Of a stretch of 64,000 bases of DNA, positions 49,791 through 59,210 are shown piece by piece. The stretch lies in NCBI RefSeq assembly GCF_000763905.1, contig NZ_JRKN01000006.1, forward strand, positions 124,001 to 188,000, read 5' to 3'. The stretch's first letter is position 1; each line of letters opens with the position of its first letter. A program made the position numbers and the translations under genes. Under the pieces are notes generated by a model. That model worked only from the letters and a program-made list of their open reading frames with translations. It was not told the origin of the DNA and did not search any database. Source of the stretch: Paracoccus halophilus. GTDB taxonomy: Bacteria; Pseudomonadota; Alphaproteobacteria; Rhodobacterales; Rhodobacteraceae.

Positions 49791-52700
49791 TCCTCTGTCT
49801 CGGGCGGCGCAAGAGGCCGTGCAACGGCTCGGCGCCCGCCTTGCCGATCTGATGGCCGCGGCATATTTCGCGACCACTGCGATCACCGGCTTCGTCTGGG
49901 CGCTGTCACCCTGGCTGGTCTTCGCGGCGCTTGCCACGGGTATGGCGGCGTTGGTCTCGGCAGATGCGCGGGGCTGGCTGACAACCCAGACAATGCGGGT
50001 CAAGGCATTCGTCGCCGGAGAGGAGGAGGGACCACCCGGCTTTCTCTATCTGGAAACGCCACAGGTCTACACCCGCGAACGGTTGGTGAACGACCGCTTT
50101 AACCAGGCCAACTGGCTGCACGCGCAACTGGCACGGACGGAAAAAGAAAGCTTCACCGAAAGCTTTGCCCGGCCCGCCTCGGCAACGGAAGAGATCCGGC
50201 GGCTTGCGCTGTCGCTTGGTGCCGGAGGCCCCGTCACCAAGGCGGCCGAGAGCGAGAGTGAGGAGGCGGACGGCGGGCAGGCGGATCCGCGTTCGCCCGA
50301 GCAGCTTCTGCTGGACCGGCTGGCGCTGTTTGAAAAGGTCGACGGCTACCGCACCGCCCTGCGCAGCGAGTTGATGGACGTGCAACTGGACGACGGCCAC
50401 GATCTCGACGGGAACACGCTGTACCGGCTGAATTTCAATGCCGTGGTGTCGCCCTTTTCCGATCGGCGCAGCTATCCCGGTTCCGCCCTGTTTCTGATCC
50501 GGGCGACGAAACCCGACACCAATCGCAAGGATAAACAGCTACAGCAGGATAACGAGGAGTTGCTTCAACAATGGCAACGCGAGATGCAGGCCTTTCTGAC
50601 CCGCGTGCTGGAACAGAAGCTTGAGGATTTCGAACGTCAGAGCGCGTTGCTGAACCCAACCGATCCGAAGGAGGATCTGGCGCTTGGCTGGTTCATGCGC
50701 ACGCAATTGATAGAAACCTTCCTGGAATACCTGAACGCATTCCCGGGAAATGCCGAGTGGTATCTGAAGACGTGTGATCGAAACGGCAACGAGAACGCAA
50801 CGAAGCAAGAGCTTGAACGCCTGCGCAATTGCCGGATCGATGAATTGGCGCGCCTTGCGGGTTTCGAATATCGGACATCAGAACCTTCGCCCGACATGGA
50901 CCCTGACAAGGCGGCAGGGTTTCGGCGTGCCATCGAACTGGCGCATCTGGTTAATCTCGCCCAGTGGCCGAAATCAGGACCCGGAAGTTACAACCAGAGA
51001 TGCGCTTCGGATAGAACGCAGGCTTATCGGGATCAGAATAATGGTACAGATAACAGAATAAGCGACCCAGGCGCTCCCAAGCCGTCGGGGCCACAGCAAG
51101 AAGGGGCCGCGCAGACCGATTCATCATCCGGTCAGACGGATGAAACCGCGCCGGTTGCGCCCTCTGAAGTTAAGGATGCAGGCACCCGCGCTTCGCCCGC
51201 CAGGACATCGGCGGACGCGGCCGATCCGAATGCGAACAGCAGCGACGATGAGCAGCCCGCCACGCCGGCCACGACCGACGCCATTGTGGCTCAGGCCGAG
51301 GACGAGAAGCAGAGCGCAGCCCCATCAACCGACAAGCTCGGAGGTATTATCTTTCGCGAATGCCTCGTAGATTACAAGGATCCCTATCGCCTTCGTGCAT
51401 TGGCGCGCCTGCTTTCCGTCACCGAGGACTTGAAAAACCGCCACCAGCAAGCATCAGCAGAGGCTGATAAATACCAGTTTCCACCCATATACGAGGAGAC
51501 CCTACCAAAAACAAGAGAGGCCGCCCGCGAAACCATCGTCGGCCTTCTCGCGCGTTTTGGCGACGTTCTGCCGAAAGGCTCCCCAGATGACGAGAGCGGC
51601 GAGAGCGGCGAGAGCGGCGAGAGTGACGAGGAAGCTGTCAAGCTCACGCTCAAAGGGCTAAAGGACGAGATTTACGTATTGATCGCAAAAAATGGCAAGC
51701 TCTCTGAACTGTCACCGATCTGCGAGGCGCTGCAAGACAAGCCGGACCCCCGCGAAACGGCCATCGAATATGCGCGGTGTCGGTTCCTTTATTCACAGGC
51801 CGCCAGCTTGAGAGGGCTTTTGGCAGAGTTCATCGTGGCACGCGTGAACGGAGACCTGAAACAGTTCTACGACGATACGCAGCCCGCATTGAATGAGTTT
51901 CTGACCGTAGAAACCGACGGCTGTGAGCTGAACGGTTGCAGTATCCGGGTCGACCTCAAGAAAGAGAGCTCTAACTCGGAAGATTCTTCCGAATCGCTCG
52001 CCGAAAATCTTGTCAGGAGGCTCGACGAGCGGACCAACGGCCTTTCAGTTTACGAAATCGCGCCTCGCAGCGAAACGGTCATACGGCGCGCGAGTGATGG
52101 CGAAGACCTGTCAATCGGGCTTGCTGGACCAAGCGGCCGGGCCTCGGCCGGTAGGTCCCGGCGCCAACAAGCGGCCTATGCCGAAGCGGTGGTGCTTGGC
52201 TTCGGCTCGACTCCCAGGCAGGAGGAGGGCAAGAGCGAGCCCGCCAAAGAGGTGGTCTTCGGCTGGACCGTGCGCCCGCAAAAAGCGCCCAGCGGCGTCT
52301 GGTCGTCGAGCTATCACCGCCTCTCGGCCGTGATTTCGGTACCAAGCTGGTGGAAACGGCTCGATCTGGATATCCAGGCCTGCTGGCTTGGCTCGCAAGC
52401 CGCGCGCGACCATGGCGATATCCTGTTCGACAATCCTTCACGGATCTGCGAGACGGTTTATGGCAAGAATGGACCGGATTCCGAGACCAGTTCCGGCGGG
52501 GCAGGTCACTTCAAGCGCGAGGTCCGCATCCAGCTGCCTCGCAGCATTGACGAAGTCACGGCCCGGTTCAATTTCGATCTGGTAAAGGCGCCCTATTTCG
52601 ACCCGACCTGGAAACGCGCCAATCAGGACGTGTCGAACTCGGTGATGGCCGGCCGCCCGGCCCATATCGCACTGGCAGGGGAGCGCCTCTGGCGTGGTAC

Positions 52701-52950
52701 GGTGGTTACCATCGATGGCCAGCCCGCCGACCGGATCATCGTGTTGCCGGACATGAAGGGGGTAATCGCCGAGTTCAAATGCGTGCGTCCGCCGCCCGGG
52801 AGCGTCGTCTCGCCGCGCGCCACGCTGACGGTATGGACGGCCGAGGGCCGCACCGCGCCCATGACAATCGGTATCGATGCGTTCGAGCCTGAGAGCGGCG
52901 AGAAACCTTGCTATTGGGGAGAGACCCGCGCGGCCGGGGACGGCGGGTAA
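49774..52950 (+). CDS. Large membrane-anchored protein of the cyclophane cassette, no recognised domain
   Basis: This 1058-aa protein has hydrophobic segments at about residues 25-65 (LMAAAYFATTAITGFVWALS and LVFAALATGMAALVSADARG), a coiled-coil-like Gln/Glu-rich part (about 255-300), a low-complexity Ser/Asp/Pro linker (about 420-525), an acidic GESGESGESDEE repeat near 610, and a C-terminal region rich in beta structure. It overlaps the maturase gene by 17 nt. No protease, ABC or glycosyltransferase motif was found. Possible roles are scaffold, export or anchoring of the peptide; none can be shown. Confidence 0.75.
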   Translation: MSRLPDPLSRAAQEAVQRLGARLADLMAAAYFATTAITGFVWALSPWLVFAALATGMAALVSADARGWLTTQTMRVKAFVAGEEEGPPGFLYLETPQVYTRERLVNDRFNQANWLHAQLARTEKESFTESFARPASATEEIRRLALSLGAGGPVTKAAESESEEADGGQADPRSPEQLLLDRLALFEKVDGYRTALRSELMDVQLDDGHDLDGNTLYRLNFNAVVSPFSDRRSYPGSALFLIRATKPDTNRKDKQLQQDNEELLQQWQREMQAFLTRVLEQKLEDFERQSALLNPTDPKEDLALGWFMRTQLIETFLEYLNAFPGNAEWYLKTCDRNGNENATKQELERLRNCRIDELARLAGFEYRTSEPSPDMDPDKAAGFRRAIELAHLVNLAQWPKSGPGSYNQRCASDRTQAYRDQNNGTDNRISDPGAPKPSGPQQEGAAQTDSSSGQTDETAPVAPSEVKDAGTRASPARTSADAADPNANSSDDEQPATPATTDAIVAQAEDEKQSAAPSTDKLGGIIFRECLVDYKDPYRLRALARLLSVTEDLKNRHQQASAEADKYQFPPIYEETLPKTREAARETIVGLLARFGDVLPKGSPDDESGESGESGESDEEAVKLTLKGLKDEIYVLIAKNGKLSELSPICEALQDKPDPRETAIEYARCRFLYSQAASLRGLLAEFIVARVNGDLKQFYDDTQPALNEFLTVETDGCELNGCSIRVDLKKESSNSEDSSESLAENLVRRLDERTNGLSVYEIAPRSETVIRRASDGEDLSIGLAGPSGRASAGRSRRQQAAYAEAVVLGFGSTPRQEEGKSEPAKEVVFGWTVRPQKAPSGVWSSSYHRLSAVISVPSWWKRLDLDIQACWLGSQAARDHGDILFDNPSRICETVYGKNGPDSETSSGGAGHFKREVRIQLPRSIDEVTARFNFDLVKAPYFDPTWKRANQDVSNSVMAGRPAHIALAGERLWRGTVVTIDGQPADRIIVLPDMKGVIAEFKCVRPPPGSVVSPRATLTVWTAEGRTAPMTIGIDAFEPESGEKPCYWGETRAAGDGG

Positions 52951-53389
52951 CCTGTGTGACCGTTCAGGCTCTTCGGGTCCAAACATGGATACTGAAGAAC
53001 CGCTGGCACTTGTCTGCGATCCGCAGCGGCCGACTGCCATACCCGTCTCTTCGAACGTTGATGTGGCGTCGATGTGTTTTGCAGATGCACGAGGGCACCG
53101 CGTTTTTCTGCGCGCAAGTGCTTGTATTTTCATAATATTTTTTATTTCGGCAGCTCAATTTTGACACTGTTTCGCGGTGAATTCACGCTCTCGATTACTC
53201 GCTTGACGGGAAGGCTGCGCACGCTCGCGTTGCTATACCATCAAAGAGAGCAGTTGGAAATTTAGCCATTTCAGCAATTTGCGGGAAAATCGCTTGATTT
53301 CCGCAATTTTGATACCCTCATTGCGCCTGCAGCCAGAAGCGGCGCGACGTGCACGAAGCCCCAGTCAAGGGCTGCGATAGCATGATTGT
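52951..53389. other. Intergenic 440 bp after the cyclophane cassette
   Basis: No convincing gene is present. GC drops in the second half. An imperfect inverted repeat at about 53281-53304 (GCGGGAAAATC and GATTTCCGC) is followed by AATTTT and might end the cassette transcript, 330 nt away. The stretch marks the right edge of the inserted region. Confidence 0.45.
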
Positions 53390-54355
53390 TTATGAACCAC
53401 TCGTGCCGCCGTCATCAAGACCCGAGAACATTGGTGCGCCGCGAATGCCCAGTTCCGGCGCGAACTCGGCTTTCAGAATCGTGCCGCTATCCGATTCGGT
53501 AATATAGAGCGTCCGGCGCTCAGGACCACCGAAGGCGCAGTTCGTCGTTCCCAGCCCGCGGGGCGACCGCACGACGCAAACCGGGCGCCCAAGCGCATCA
53601 TGGACCCAGACAAGGCCCATGCCGGTCTGGCAGACCACGACGCCGTTCCGGTCTGTCAGCGCCAGGCCATCGGGTCCCGCGCGGCCGCCAGAGAATTGCA
53701 GGAACAGCCCGGCCTTGTTCACGCGGCCACTGGGCGAGATCGGCAGGCGCCAGACGGCGTTCGCACGGGTCACGGCCAGAAACAACACATGCTCGTTCAG
53801 GTCGAGGACAAGCCCGTTGGGGCTTGGCACCCTGTCGATCAGGCAGGTCAGCGCCCCGGTCTCGGGCTGCCATCGGAAGACGCGCCCCGAGGGATCCTGC
53901 AGCCCGGTCTGACCCTGATCGGTGAAATACAGCGACCCATCGGCGCCGAAATGCAGATCGTTGCAGCCCTTGAACCCCTCGGTGTCGCAATCGCGCAGTG
54001 CCGGCGTCCCCTCGCCCGTGGCGGGATCAAGCTGCATGATGCCGTTCTGGAAATCGGCGATGAAGATCCGGCCATCGGCGTGGATCTTCAGCCCGTTCGG
54101 CTGCCCGTCATATTCGGCGACCTGCGTCACCTGCCCTTGCGGGTCGGCCCGGAAGATCCGGCCGAAAGGGATATCGACGAACCAAAGATTACCGTCGCGG
54201 TCAAAGGATGGGCCTTCGATGAAGCTGTCGACGGCCATCCCGCGACGGTTCCGCTCGGCCCAGTAGGAAGGCGTGCCGGGCCGACGCAGGTTCGCCGGAA
54301 GCTCGGTGAAGACCTCGGCGTCGATGACGACAGGTTCGGGGAAAGGATAGGTCAT
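53390..54355 (-). CDS. SMP-30/gluconolactonase family protein
   Basis: This 321-aa six-bladed propeller lactonase has the metal-site motifs SFIEGPSFDRDGNLWFVD (Glu), GCNDLHFGADGSLYFTD (Asn) and VPSPNGLVLD (Asn), and GPDGLALT (Asp). It would open a sugar-acid or hydroxy-acid lactone. It is the final gene of the operon, 4 nt after dctM. The cytoplasmic location is inferred from the lack of a signal peptide. Confidence 0.85.
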   Translation of the reverse strand: MTYPFPEPVVIDAEVFTELPANLRRPGTPSYWAERNRRGMAVDSFIEGPSFDRDGNLWFVDIPFGRIFRADPQGQVTQVAEYDGQPNGLKIHADGRIFIADFQNGIMQLDPATGEGTPALRDCDTEGFKGCNDLHFGADGSLYFTDQGQTGLQDPSGRVFRWQPETGALTCLIDRVPSPNGLVLDLNEHVLFLAVTRANAVWRLPISPSGRVNKAGLFLQFSGGRAGPDGLALTDRNGVVVCQTGMGLVWVHDALGRPVCVVRSPRGLGTTNCAFGGPERRTLYITESDSGTILKAEFAPELGIRGAPMFSGLDDGGTSGS

Positions 54356-54359
54356 CGCT

Positions 54360-55652
54360 TCATCCTATCGTCAGTGAGGGCAGGAACAGTGCAATCTGCG
54401 GAAAGGCGATCAGCAGCATCATGAACAGCAGGATGATGCCGAAGAAAGGCAGCACGCCCATGATCACGTCCTCGACCTTCACCTCGGCCGAAGAGCTGGC
54501 CACCACGAACAGGATCACGCCGAGCGGCGGTGTCAACTGGCCAAGCTCGACCAGGATCACGACGAAGACCCCGAACCAGATCGGATCGACGCCAAGCGCC
54601 AAGAGCGCCGGGAAGATCACCGGCACGATGATCGCGATCATGCCCAGCCCCTCCATGAAGCAGCCAAGGATGGCGAAGACCACCATGATGATCAGCAGGA
54701 ACGCCACGCGCGAGATATTGGCCCCTTCGAGATAGGCGACAAGGCTTTCACCGATGCCCGACAGCGCCGTCGCATAGGCGAAGATCATCGAGGTGAAGAC
54801 GATGAACAGGATATTGCCGCTCATCGAAACGGTGCGCGTCAGGGCCTCGGTCAGCAGCCGCAGGCTGAGGCAGCGATAGATGCCGGTGATCAGGATCGCG
54901 CCGACGACACCCACCGCGCCCGCCTCGGTCGGGGTGGCATAACCGCCATAGATACTGCCCAGCACGATGATGATCAGCAGGACGAAGGGCACGATGTCCA
55001 GAAGCGCGCGCCCCAATTCGCCCGGCGATGCCCTGTCGGAGGATCGCGGCGCAAGTTCGGGGTTGATCAATGCACGGATCGCGATGAAGCCCATGTAAAG
55101 CAGTGCCAGAACGATGCCCGGGATCAGACCGGCGGCGAAGAGCCGCGCGATCGAGGTCTCGGTGAAGGTCGCATAGATGATCATCGTGATCGAGGGCGGG
55201 ATCAGGATCCCCAATGTTCCACCCGCGGCCAGCGAGCCGGCGACCAGCCGCCGGTTATAGCCGCGCGCCGATAATTCCGGCAGGGCGACGGTGGACATGG
55301 CCGCGGCAGTGGGCGCCGAACCGCCAGAGATTGCCGCGAAGATGCCGCTTCCGGCGATGTTGGTGTGCAGCAGGCCGCCCGGCAGACGCCGCATGAAGGG
55401 AGCCACGCCGTTATAAAGCCGGGTGCTCAGCCCCGAGCCCAGCAGGATCTCGGCCATCAGAACGAAAAGCGGGATCGCGGCCAGCGTGAAGCTGTTGGCC
55501 GAGCCCCAGCTGACGATGCCCAGGGCCTTCCATCCTGCAAAGCCCTTGAGCAGCCAGATATAGAACAGCCCCGCCCCGGCGACGGCGAACTGCACCCACA
55601 TGCCGCCCAGGATCAGGCCGATCAGCAGCCCGAATGCGAGAATGGCGTCCAT
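54360..55652 (-). CDS. dctM: TRAP transporter large permease (DctM family)
   Basis: This 430-aa multi-pass protein has the DctM/IT superfamily pattern IPLFVLMAEILLGSGL near residue 57, SGGSAPTAAAMSTVALPEL, and the C-terminal VIFPALLALGVDPIWFGV. It is the Na+-coupled permease working with DctQ and DctP. The start at 55652 shares one base with the dctQ stop region. Confidence 0.93.
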   Translation of the reverse strand: MDAILAFGLLIGLILGGMWVQFAVAGAGLFYIWLLKGFAGWKALGIVSWGSANSFTLAAIPLFVLMAEILLGSGLSTRLYNGVAPFMRRLPGGLLHTNIAGSGIFAAISGGSAPTAAAMSTVALPELSARGYNRRLVAGSLAAGGTLGILIPPSITMIIYATFTETSIARLFAAGLIPGIVLALLYMGFIAIRALINPELAPRSSDRASPGELGRALLDIVPFVLLIIIVLGSIYGGYATPTEAGAVGVVGAILITGIYRCLSLRLLTEALTRTVSMSGNILFIVFTSMIFAYATALSGIGESLVAYLEGANISRVAFLLIIMVVFAILGCFMEGLGMIAIIVPVIFPALLALGVDPIWFGVFVVILVELGQLTPPLGVILFVVASSSAEVKVEDVIMGVLPFFGIILLFMMLLIAFPQIALFLPSLTIG

Positions 55653-56173
55653 CAGGCACCCCCTTTCCAGATACGCAGGGACAACAGCAGTTGTTCGACC
55701 AGAAACACCGCGATCACGGCAAAGCCCGCCGGCATCAGCATCTGCGGGATCCACAGCGGCGTGCGCAGCACGGTCGGCGCGAATTTTCCGCGCTCGAACG
55801 AACTCATCGCGACACCGGCCGTCTTCAGGACGAAGATGATGCAGATGGTCAGCGCGGCGGCTGCAAAGACGATCTGCACCGTCTTCCGCGTGTTCGCCGG
55901 CATCGCGTCGAACAGGAAGTTCACCCGAAACAGCGCGCCTGCCCGCAAGGCGAGTGCGGCGCCGAAAAAGGTCAGCATGACGACGAAATAGCCGGTCAAT
56001 TCCTCGGCAAAGCCAAGCGAGTAATTCGCGACGCCGCGCAGGAATGCCTCACCGCAGACCAGTACAACAAGCGCCACCAGGACCAGGCCCGTCGCGAATT
56101 TGACCACCCGCGCGACCAGATCGAAGGCCGGACCGGCTGACGCCGGTCCTCCGTTTTCCACATGCGCGCTCAT
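55652..56173 (-). CDS. dctQ: TRAP transporter small permease (DctQ family)
   Basis: This 173-aa four-helix protein has the DctQ family stretch GFAEELTGYFVVMLTFFGAA and the RTPLWIPQMLMPAGFAVI segment in the last helix. The start MSAHVENGG at 56173 lies right at the dctP stop; longer frames run inside dctP. Confidence 0.9.
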   Translation of the reverse strand: MSAHVENGGPASAGPAFDLVARVVKFATGLVLVALVVLVCGEAFLRGVANYSLGFAEELTGYFVVMLTFFGAALALRAGALFRVNFLFDAMPANTRKTVQIVFAAAALTICIIFVLKTAGVAMSSFERGKFAPTVLRTPLWIPQMLMPAGFAVIAVFLVEQLLLSLRIWKGGA

Positions 56174-56174
56174 G

Positions 56175-57149
56175 TCACTTGCCGATCGCTTCGCGAACCG
56201 CAGCCAGGGCCTCGACATATTCCGGCCCGTTATCGCTCGCCCAGGCTTCCCAGAACGGCGCCAGCTTTTCGCGGGCCGCGTCGGCATCGCCCGCCGCGGC
56301 TTCGGTGATCGTCATGCCGGTCTCGGCCTGCGCGGCCTTCTGGGTCTCCTCATCGGTCAGGAACTCGGCGGTGATCGCCCCGCCTTCCTCGGTGACGATC
56401 TTGCGCAGGATGTCCTGATTTTCCGGGTCAAGCGCGTCGAAGGCATCGGCATTCGCGATGATCATCGAATTGCCGTAATTGACCGCGAAACGGTAGTTAT
56501 AGGGCAGGAATTCGTGCCAGTTCTTGGCCCCGCCGGCACTGGCGGTCAGCACGCCGTCGATGACCCCGCGCTCCAGCGAGGTCGGCACCTCGCTGCCCGA
56601 CAGCGTGATCGGCGCGCCGCCGAATTCCTCGATGAAGCGACCCTGCTCGGGCGAGGTCACGCGGATCTTGTGGCCTGAGAGGTCGTCCAGGCTGTCGATC
56701 TCGAAGGTGGTGAACAGGACCTGCTGCGGATAGCGATAGCCACCGAGCAGCGTCACATTCTGCCGGGCAAAGGCTTCGGTCAGGATCGGCTCCATCGCCG
56801 CATAGGCCTTGTCCCATTCCTCGTCATTCTCGATCAGCATCGGCAGGCTGAGAACGCGCGCGACCGGCACATTGCCCGAGAAGAAGAAATCCGCGGCAAA
56901 GTCGACGATACCGTCACCGACCGCCTGGGTAATATCCTCGGAGGCGATCTGCAGCGTCTTGCCCAGATGCACGGTGATCGTCAGATCGCCGCCGGTTTCC
57001 TCATCGATGCGCTCGGCGATCCGGTTCATGCCCTTGACGGCAGCCGTGGTCGAGACGGCCGAATAGGTATAGCCCGTCCAGTCATCCGCTGACGCGACAC
57101 CGACCGATGCGGCAAGAGCGGCGATCGAGCCCATGGTGAACAGTTTCAT
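56175..57149 (-). CDS. dctP: TRAP transporter periplasmic binding protein (DctP family)
   Basis: This 324-aa solute-binding protein has a signal peptide (residues 1-21, cut near ASA). The conserved Arg for carboxylate binding is expected in the DLSGHKIRVTSPEQG segment, and the GVIDGVLTASAGGAKNW segment is typical. It probably binds an organic or sugar acid. It is the first TRAP gene, 62 nt after the TTT tctA gene. Confidence 0.92.
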   Translation of the reverse strand: MKLFTMGSIAALAASVGVASADDWTGYTYSAVSTTAAVKGMNRIAERIDEETGGDLTITVHLGKTLQIASEDITQAVGDGIVDFAADFFFSGNVPVARVLSLPMLIENDEEWDKAYAAMEPILTEAFARQNVTLLGGYRYPQQVLFTTFEIDSLDDLSGHKIRVTSPEQGRFIEEFGGAPITLSGSEVPTSLERGVIDGVLTASAGGAKNWHEFLPYNYRFAVNYGNSMIIANADAFDALDPENQDILRKIVTEEGGAITAEFLTDEETQKAAQAETGMTITEAAAGDADAAREKLAPFWEAWASDNGPEYVEALAAVREAIGK

Positions 57150-57211
57150 TTCTCTCTCTCCTGCTGTGATAAGGTGAATTCTTGCAATTGTTTACGGCAC
57201 GCCTCGGCGGC

Positions 57212-58720
57212 TCAGGCTTCTTCTTCCTGAAACGCCTCTTCGCGCGTTCGCCGGAAGGATGGCAGGATCATCAGCGCCAGCAACACGACCGTGGCCAGCA
57301 GCATGACCAGGCTGATCGGACGCTCGACGAAGATGCTGGGATCGCCCTGCGTGATGAGCAGCGTCCGGCGCAGGTTGGATTCCAGCAGCGGTCCCAGAAC
57401 GAAGCCCAGAAGCAGCGGACCCGGCTCGCATCTGGCCTTGCGGAAGGCATAGCCCAAGAGCCCGAAACCGGCGGCAAGGATGACGTCGAATACCCGGTTG
57501 TTCATGCTGTAGACACCGATGCAGCAGAACAGCAGGATCGCCGGGTAAAGCAGACGATAGGGCACCGTCAGCAGTTTCACCCAAAGACCGATCATCGGCA
57601 GGTTGATGACGACCAGCAGCAGGTTGCCGATCCACATGCTGGCCACCAGCCCCCAGAAGATTTCCGGCTGGTTGGTCAGCACCGTCGGCCCCGGCGTGAT
57701 GCCGTGGATCATGAAGGCGCTCAGCATCATCGCCATCATGTTGTTCGAGGGGATGCCCAGCGTCAGCAGCGGGATAAAGGAGGACTGCGCGGCGGCATTG
57801 TTGGCGGCCTCGGGGGCGGCAACGCCCTCGACCACGCCGGTGCCGAATTTCTCGGGATGTTTCGAGACCTTCTTTTCCAGCGAATAGGCGCTGAACGAGG
57901 CAAGCGTCGCACCCCCGCCCGGCAGCAGGCCCAGAAGCGTGCCAAGACCCGTGCCGCGCAGCACCGCCGCCCAGGACCGGCGGAAATCGTCGCGCGTCGG
58001 CCACAGGCGCGACAGCGGCGCCAGCTGCACGCCCTCGGAGCCGCTGCGTTCCAGATTGGTGATGATCTCGGCAAAGCCGAAGATGCCGATGGCGATGACG
58101 ATGAAGTCGACGCCGTCGAACAACTCGACCGCGCCAAAGGTCAGGCGTTCGGCCCCCGTCGCCTGATCGGTCCCGACCATGCCCAGCAGCAGGCCGATCA
58201 GGATCATGCCGATGGCCTTGAGCACCGGGCCGCTGGCCAGAATGGTCGCGGCCAGAAGGCCGAAGACCATCAGCGCGACATATTCCGCCGGGCCAAAGGA
58301 CAGCGCGAAACCCGACAGCATCGGGCCGGCCACCGCGATGGCGAAAGTGGCCACGGTGCCCGCGAAGAACGAGCCGAGCGCGGCGACGGCCAGCGCCGCG
58401 CCCGCCCTGCCCTGTCTGGCCATCTGATAGCCGTCAAGCGTCGTGACCACCGCCGAGGCCTCGCCCGGCAGGTTGACCAGAACGGCCGTGGTCGAGCCGC
58501 CATATTGCGCCCCGTAATAGATCCCGGCCAGCATGATGATCCCGGCCAGCGGCGGCAGGAAAAAGGTGATCGGCAACAGCACCGCGATGGTCGCGGTCGG
58601 CCCGATTCCCGGCAGCACCCCGATCAGCGTGCCAAGCAGCGCGCCAAGCAGGCAGAAGGCAAGGTTCGCGGGCGTGATCGCCTCGCTGAAACCCAGCATC
58701 AACAGATCGACGAAATTCAT
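57212..58720 (-). CDS. tctA: Tripartite tricarboxylate transporter, large membrane subunit (TctA family), second system
   Basis: This 502-aa protein has the TctA motifs GVLPGIGPTATIAVLLPITF, YGAQYGGSTTAVLVNLPGEA and LLPGGGATLASFSAYSLEKK. It is a paralogue of the 25021-26526 protein but diverged. The start at 58720 (MNFVDLLMLGF) matches the family; longer upstream frames overlap tctB. The C-terminus is Glu-rich. Confidence 0.93.
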   Translation of the reverse strand: MNFVDLLMLGFSEAITPANLAFCLLGALLGTLIGVLPGIGPTATIAVLLPITFFLPPLAGIIMLAGIYYGAQYGGSTTAVLVNLPGEASAVVTTLDGYQMARQGRAGAALAVAALGSFFAGTVATFAIAVAGPMLSGFALSFGPAEYVALMVFGLLAATILASGPVLKAIGMILIGLLLGMVGTDQATGAERLTFGAVELFDGVDFIVIAIGIFGFAEIITNLERSGSEGVQLAPLSRLWPTRDDFRRSWAAVLRGTGLGTLLGLLPGGGATLASFSAYSLEKKVSKHPEKFGTGVVEGVAAPEAANNAAAQSSFIPLLTLGIPSNNMMAMMLSAFMIHGITPGPTVLTNQPEIFWGLVASMWIGNLLLVVINLPMIGLWVKLLTVPYRLLYPAILLFCCIGVYSMNNRVFDVILAAGFGLLGYAFRKARCEPGPLLLGFVLGPLLESNLRRTLLITQGDPSIFVERPISLVMLLATVVLLALMILPSFRRTREEAFQEEEA

Positions 58721-58748
58721 TCTACCCCTCCCCAGGAGATGACGCGGA

Positions 58749-59210
58749 TCAGACGGGCCACAGCGGCACTTGCACGCCCAGACCGTAGACAAAGACCAGC
58801 GCACCAAAGAGCGTCAGGCCGGCCGCCAGCAGCAAGATATGCGACCACTTGCCGCCCGGATCGGCAAGCGATCCCACAATGACCAGCCAGAGCGAGGCCA
58901 GCACGAAGCCCAGATAGGTCGCGGCAAAGGCGAAGCCGACGATCGAGATGGTGATGACGGCCAGCGGCCTTATGCGGATCGCCTCGATCGCCTGCGCGGG
59001 CCGCGTCAGGGCAGGCAGGCCGACGGCCAGCCCGATCAGGATCAGCAGGATGCAGACGGTGCGGGGCAGAAAGCCCGGCCCCATCTGCGCCAGGGTGCCG
59101 CCATCCAGCCCCCGGGCCATATACAGCCCCAACGCGCCAAGCCCGATGAACATGCCGGCGGTCAGAAGATCGGGGGCGTCACCCCTGGTTCCGTTTGGGG
59201 CGGCCATCAC
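58749..59210 (-). CDS. tctB: Tripartite tricarboxylate transporter, small membrane subunit (TctB family), second system
   Basis: This 153-aa protein has four predicted hydrophobic segments and the TctB-like MGPGFLPRTVCILLILIG stretch. It starts at 59210 or 59207, overlapping the tctC stop. It pairs with the TctA at 57212-58720. Confidence 0.88.
   Translation of the reverse strand: MMAAPNGTRGDAPDLLTAGMFIGLGALGLYMARGLDGGTLAQMGPGFLPRTVCILLILIGLAVGLPALTRPAQAIEAIRIRPLAVITISIVGFAFAATYLGFVLASLWLVIVGSLADPGGKWSHILLLAAGLTLFGALVFVYGLGVQVPLWPV

Noticed and set aside
51590..51630. GES repeat as a tandem-repeat element
   Set aside because: Only three short in-frame copies inside the large coding region; more likely a linker.
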